Shown here one piece after another: positions 60,862 through 64,000 of a DNA stretch of 64,000 nt. Origin of the DNA: Bog-473 sp963745175 (GTDB lineage Bacteria > Actinomycetota > Acidimicrobiia > Acidimicrobiales > RAAP-2); the NCBI GenBank assembly GCA_963745175.1, contig CAVUWK010000014.1:1-64000 (forward strand), read 5' to 3'. The position numbers and the translations under genes are program-made. Each line of letters starts with the position of its first letter. The stretch's first letter is position 1. The notes under the pieces are model-generated. The model made no database searches. It worked only from the letters and a program-made list of their open reading frames with translations, and was not told the DNA's origin.

Positions 60862-61992
60862 TCAGGCCAGGCCGAGGAGCTCGGCCCCGTTGCGCCAGAA
60901 GAACCGCTCCCGGGTCGACGCGTCGAATCCGGCCACCGCGTCGCCGAAGGCCTCGAACGGACGCCTGCCCCCTTCGGGATGCGGGTAGTCGGTCGAGAAC
61001 ATGAACAGGTCGGGACCGCACTGCTCGAGCAGCCAGGCCGTGTCCTCGAACGCGAACGGTGTGAAGCGCACCTGGCGGCGCAGGTACTCCGAGGGAAGCA
61101 GCGTCAGCTCCTGGAGTGCCGGTTCGAATTTGGAGAACGAGTGCAGCGCGTGGTCGACGTTGCGGAGAAGGCCGGGCACCCAGCTCGCCCCGAGCTCAAT
61201 GGCCGCACCGCGGAGCGTCGGGTGACGCTCGAAGACCCCGTCGAGCGCCATGCAGGCGAGAAAGCGCTCCGGCGAGTGATGGACGACCGGGAAGTCCTTG
61301 GAGCGCAGGTTCTCACCCCCGCCGAGCCAGTCCTTGGGGCGGGGGCGGCCGTTGTTGTGGAACGCCTTGGGCAGGAGCCTTCCCCCTCCCACGTGGAGCA
61401 CGAAGGGCACTCCGGCCTCAGCCAGGCGGGCCCACACGGGCTCCAGGTCCACGTGGGTGGGAGAGAAGTCCCCCGGTGCGTCCGAGGGGACCCAGACCGC
61501 CGCCACCCCGGCCTCGAGCGCCTCCTCCAGGGTCCCGCGGGCACGCTCCGGGTCGTTGAGGGGCAGGTAGCCGACGGCCTTGAGCCGCGGATCGGGGGCG
61601 CAGAAGGCGGTCATGGCCCGGTTGAGGGCCTCGGTCCCGCCGTAGAGCACCTCGGGATCCTTGCTGCGTGAGAAGTGGCCCAGGGCGAACGTCGGGAAGA
61701 CGAGCTGGGCGTCGATCTCCAGGGCGTCCAGCACTCTGGACCGCACCTCGGTGTCGAGGGCCCCGGGCGCCATCCACCCCTTCGGGCCCTTGAGGACCTC
61801 GGGCCCGATGTCCTGGTGACGGTGGGTCTCCCACAGCTCGGGCAGGCTGGCCATGAGCTCCGACGCTCCAGCCCCGGCTCCCTCCAGGCCAAGCGAGCCC
61901 AGACGGTCGCGCAGAGCCGCGTCGGCGTAGGTTCCCAGCCACTCGGGCGTCTCCATGAGATGGCTGTCCGCGTCGAAGATGCCGGTTTCCAT
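60862..61992 (-). CDS. Amidohydrolase family protein
   Basis: A 376-residue amidohydrolase_2 protein starting METGIFDADSHLMETPEWL (D-x-D-x-H metal motif near residue 8). Other family blocks are VGYLPLNDPERARGTLEEALEAG, VPFVLHVGGGRLLPKAF and LFMFSTDYPHPEGGRRPF with the catalytic Asp. Length is typical. Such enzymes hydrolyse or decarboxylate aromatic or ester substrates. It is the first gene of a two-gene operon with the TauD-like oxygenase. Confidence 0.88.
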   Translation of the reverse strand: METGIFDADSHLMETPEWLGTYADAALRDRLGSLGLEGAGAGASELMASLPELWETHRHQDIGPEVLKGPKGWMAPGALDTEVRSRVLDALEIDAQLVFPTFALGHFSRSKDPEVLYGGTEALNRAMTAFCAPDPRLKAVGYLPLNDPERARGTLEEALEAGVAAVWVPSDAPGDFSPTHVDLEPVWARLAEAGVPFVLHVGGGRLLPKAFHNNGRPRPKDWLGGGENLRSKDFPVVHHSPERFLACMALDGVFERHPTLRGAAIELGASWVPGLLRNVDHALHSFSKFEPALQELTLLPSEYLRRQVRFTPFAFEDTAWLLEQCGPDLFMFSTDYPHPEGGRRPFEAFGDAVAGFDASTRERFFWRNGAELLGLA

Positions 61993-62258
61993 CGGCCCCC
62001 CAATGATGTAGGCAGAGGTTCAGATCCTCGGCTTCAAGCGTAGACCCGACCGGGCTCGTCGCGATTGGCGTCCGTCCAGTCCGGGACGCCTCCTGAGCCA
62101 TCCGGCCGTGGGCGACGCGGAATTCCACCGACATCGGGGCCGCACAGACAACATTTATCCCGGTCATAGCTTTCTCTGACCTGGCGTACAGACCCGACCT
62201 GTCCAATGGAAGACGTGAAGAGCCCGGGCCGCCCGAGCTCAGACGGAGGACCGCAGAC

Positions 62259-63941
62259 ATGACCGAGGATCAGAACGACCAGACGACCGGGGAAGCCGCG
62301 GACGGCTCGCCGTCGGACACCGCGCCGACCGCTCTGCCGGAGCCAACGGGTGAGGCAGAGACAACGAGTGAGGCCGCCATCCCGATGATGCCGGCTGCAT
62401 CTGCGCCGGCCGCAGAGGAGCCGCTCCCCCTCCCCCAGCAGCCCGACACGCCCCCGATGGGTGTCCCCCAGGGTTCGGGCACGACTCCCCCCCAGGGCAC
62501 CTACGCCATGGGCGCCTTGGCTGGCAATCCCATGCTCGGCGACGCACCCGCGTCCCCGGTCGGCGGCCCGCCGCCCACCGACCCCGGCGCCCCGATGTGG
62601 CCGGCGCCGCCGGCCCCCGCCGCAGCGGCTGGCAGCACCAATCACCGCGTCCGCAACGGCCTCCTGGCCGGCGCCGCCGCGATCGCCGTCCTGGGCGCCG
62701 GCATCGGCATCGGCCACGCCGCGACGAACAACAGCCCGAGCACCCAGGCCTTCGCACCCTCGTCGGGCGGCGCGCGTGTGCCCTCGGGCTCCGGGGGCGG
62801 CTCGGGGTCGGGCAACCCGTTCGGCAACGGTTCCCCGTTCGGAAACGGGACCTTCGGTGGCTCGGGCAACTCCGCGAGTGGTAACTCCGGCTCGTCCAAC
62901 TCGTCCGGCCCGAGCGACGCCGACGCCATCGCATCGAAGGTCGACCCGGGTCTCGTCGACATCAACACGACCCTCGGCTTCCAGCAGGAGCAGGCCGCAG
63001 GCACGGGCATCGTGCTGACGTCCAACGGTGTGATCCTCACCAACAACCACGTCATCGACGGCGCCACGAGCATCAGCGTGACCGACGTCGGCAACCACAA
63101 CACCTACACGGCCAGCGTGGTCGGCTACGACCGGACGAAGGACGTCGCCGTCCTGCAGCTGCACAACGCCTCGGGACTGCAGACGGCCACCCTCGGCAAC
63201 TCCTCCAATGCCTCGGTCGGCCAGGACGTCGTCGGCGTCGGCAACGCCGGCGGCACGGGGGGCACGCCGAGCGCGGCGGGCGGAACGGTCACGGCCCTCA
63301 ACCAGTCGATCACCGCGAGCGACGAGGGTGACGGCACCTCAGAGCAGCTGAGCGGCCTGATTCAGACCAACGCCGACATCCAGCCCGGTGACTCGGGTGG
63401 CGCCCTCGTCAACACCTCAGGTGAGGTGCTCGGCATCGACACGGCGGCCTCCGCCGGCTTCTCGTTCCAGTCGAACGACCAGTCCTCGGGGAACCAGGGC
63501 TACGCCATCCCGATCAACGCCGCCCTCAGCATCGCTCGGACGATCGAGGCCGGGTCGGGTTCGTCGACCGTTCACATCGGTCAGACCGCGTTCCTGGGCG
63601 TCGAGATCAATGCTGCGAGTGACAACTCCGGCAACTCCGGCAGCGGTGGCGGCGGAGGCGGCTTCGGTGGCTTCTTCGGAGGCAACTCCGGCAACACCGG
63701 GTCGTCGGTCTCCGGGGCCTCCATCGCCAGCGTCGTCACCAACGGTCCCGCCCAAGAGGCCGGCCTGGCCGCCGGCGACGTCATCACGACCCTCGGTGGC
63801 AAGACGATCGGTACCGCCAACGACCTCACCACCGCCATCAGCGCATACCACCCCGGCGACAAGGTGAGCATCGGTTGGACCGACGGGTCGGGCCAGACCC
63901 ACACGGCCACCGTGCAGCTCTCGTCAGGTCCCCCGCAGTAG
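62259..63941 (+). CDS. HtrA/DegP-type serine protease with PDZ domain, membrane-anchored
   Basis: A 560-residue protease. Residues 1-125 are a Pro/Ala/Glu-rich cytoplasmic region, and one membrane segment (NGLLAGAAAIAVLGAGIGIG) is near 130-150. A Gly/Ser/Asn-rich linker precedes the trypsin-like domain. The catalytic triad is His264 (NNHVID), Asp295 (TKDVAVLQL) and Ser379 (GDSGGAL). A second Gly-rich stretch (GSGGGGGGFGGFFGGNSGN) splits the protease from the C-terminal PDZ domain (NGPAQEAGLAAGDVITTLGGKTIG). It probably degrades misfolded envelope proteins outside the membrane. A terminator hairpin follows the stop. Confidence 0.93.
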   Translation: MTEDQNDQTTGEAADGSPSDTAPTALPEPTGEAETTSEAAIPMMPAASAPAAEEPLPLPQQPDTPPMGVPQGSGTTPPQGTYAMGALAGNPMLGDAPASPVGGPPPTDPGAPMWPAPPAPAAAAGSTNHRVRNGLLAGAAAIAVLGAGIGIGHAATNNSPSTQAFAPSSGGARVPSGSGGGSGSGNPFGNGSPFGNGTFGGSGNSASGNSGSSNSSGPSDADAIASKVDPGLVDINTTLGFQQEQAAGTGIVLTSNGVILTNNHVIDGATSISVTDVGNHNTYTASVVGYDRTKDVAVLQLHNASGLQTATLGNSSNASVGQDVVGVGNAGGTGGTPSAAGGTVTALNQSITASDEGDGTSEQLSGLIQTNADIQPGDSGGALVNTSGEVLGIDTAASAGFSFQSNDQSSGNQGYAIPINAALSIARTIEAGSGSSTVHIGQTAFLGVEINAASDNSGNSGSGGGGGGFGGFFGGNSGNTGSSVSGASIASVVTNGPAQEAGLAAGDVITTLGGKTIGTANDLTTAISAYHPGDKVSIGWTDGSGQTHTATVQLSSGPPQ

Positions 63942-63947
63942 TTCCGA

Positions 63948-63984
63948 GGGCCGGCGGCCGGTCGGGAAGACCGGTCGCTGGCCC
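63948..63984 (+). terminator. Terminator hairpin after the HtrA gene
   Basis: Arms 63948-63963 (GGGCCGGCGGCCGGTC) and 63969-63984 pair over 16 bp with two G-U wobbles and a GGGAA loop. It starts 7 bases after the stop codon of the protease gene. No T-run follows, as usual for high-GC actinobacteria. Confidence 0.7.
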
Positions 63985-64000
63985 GACGAACCTCAGCGCT

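Overview
The window is a 64 kb piece of high-GC actinobacterial chromosome. Class Acidimicrobiia is my best guess, as an inference only. Supporting features are two F420-dependent LLM-class oxidoreductases, two maleylpyruvate-isomerase/DinB-type proteins, the mycobacterial-style Mec-CysO-CysM cysteine cluster, frequent GTG starts, dense GTGA start/stop overlaps, and many lipid- or aromatic-type catabolic enzymes (SDRs, P450s, MaoC, Rieske, acyl-CoA ligase). No rRNA, tRNA, CRISPR array or insertion sequence was recognised. The only structural RNA found is tmRNA.

Layout. 0-9.2 kb: glycerate kinase, SDR, polytopic membrane protein, LLM oxidoreductase/hydrolase pair, DUF2127 protein, sulfatase and LON-domain protein. 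9.7-16.7 kb: SDR, P450, the MoxR-DUF58-transglutaminase set and a DinB-type protein. 16.8-27.1 kb: two MaoC-type hydratases, nitroreductase, SRPBCC/amidohydrolase pair, second LLM enzyme, AhpD-like protein, rph-rdgB, VOC protein, a second polytopic membrane protein, a flavin amine oxidase and DUF1697. 27.2-32.2 kb: a lone PilB-type ATPase, a small secreted protein, a frameshifted flavoprotein and a frameshifted small protein. 32.2-35.0 kb: cysM-cysO-mec, then smpB and ssrA.

35.0-42.2 kb: directly behind the 3' end of ssrA, a common integration site, lies a block of apparently lower GC. It carries two tandem units, each with a conserved leader, a small peptide gene and a radical SAM/SPASM enzyme. 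The two enzymes differ at about 54 of 399 residues by hand alignment. Unit 1 encodes a peptide with a WGTEWIRDWTR core-like segment. It also holds a truncated relic of the unit 2 peptide gene and a strong stem-loop between peptide and enzyme. I read this as a RiPP (ribosomally made, enzyme-modified peptide) locus and as the most interesting part of the window. An unknown 168-residue protein, a truncated SnoaL fragment and a chorismate-lyase-like (DUF98) gene follow.

40.8-62.0 kb: catabolic genes (enoyl-CoA hydratase, frameshifted acyl-CoA ligase, Rieske oxygenase, three further oxidoreductases of SDR or DapB-like fold, methyltransferase with a divergent HxlR regulator, P450, PhyH oxygenase, frameshifted alcohol dehydrogenase, TauD oxygenase with amidohydrolase). 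Interspersed are a secreted six-hairpin glycosidase-like protein and a GT2-GtrA/PIG-V-like pair. 62.3-63.9 kb: an HtrA-type membrane-anchored serine protease followed by a terminator. Seven single-base frameshifts in six otherwise intact genes suggest either uncorrected sequence errors or recent decay.
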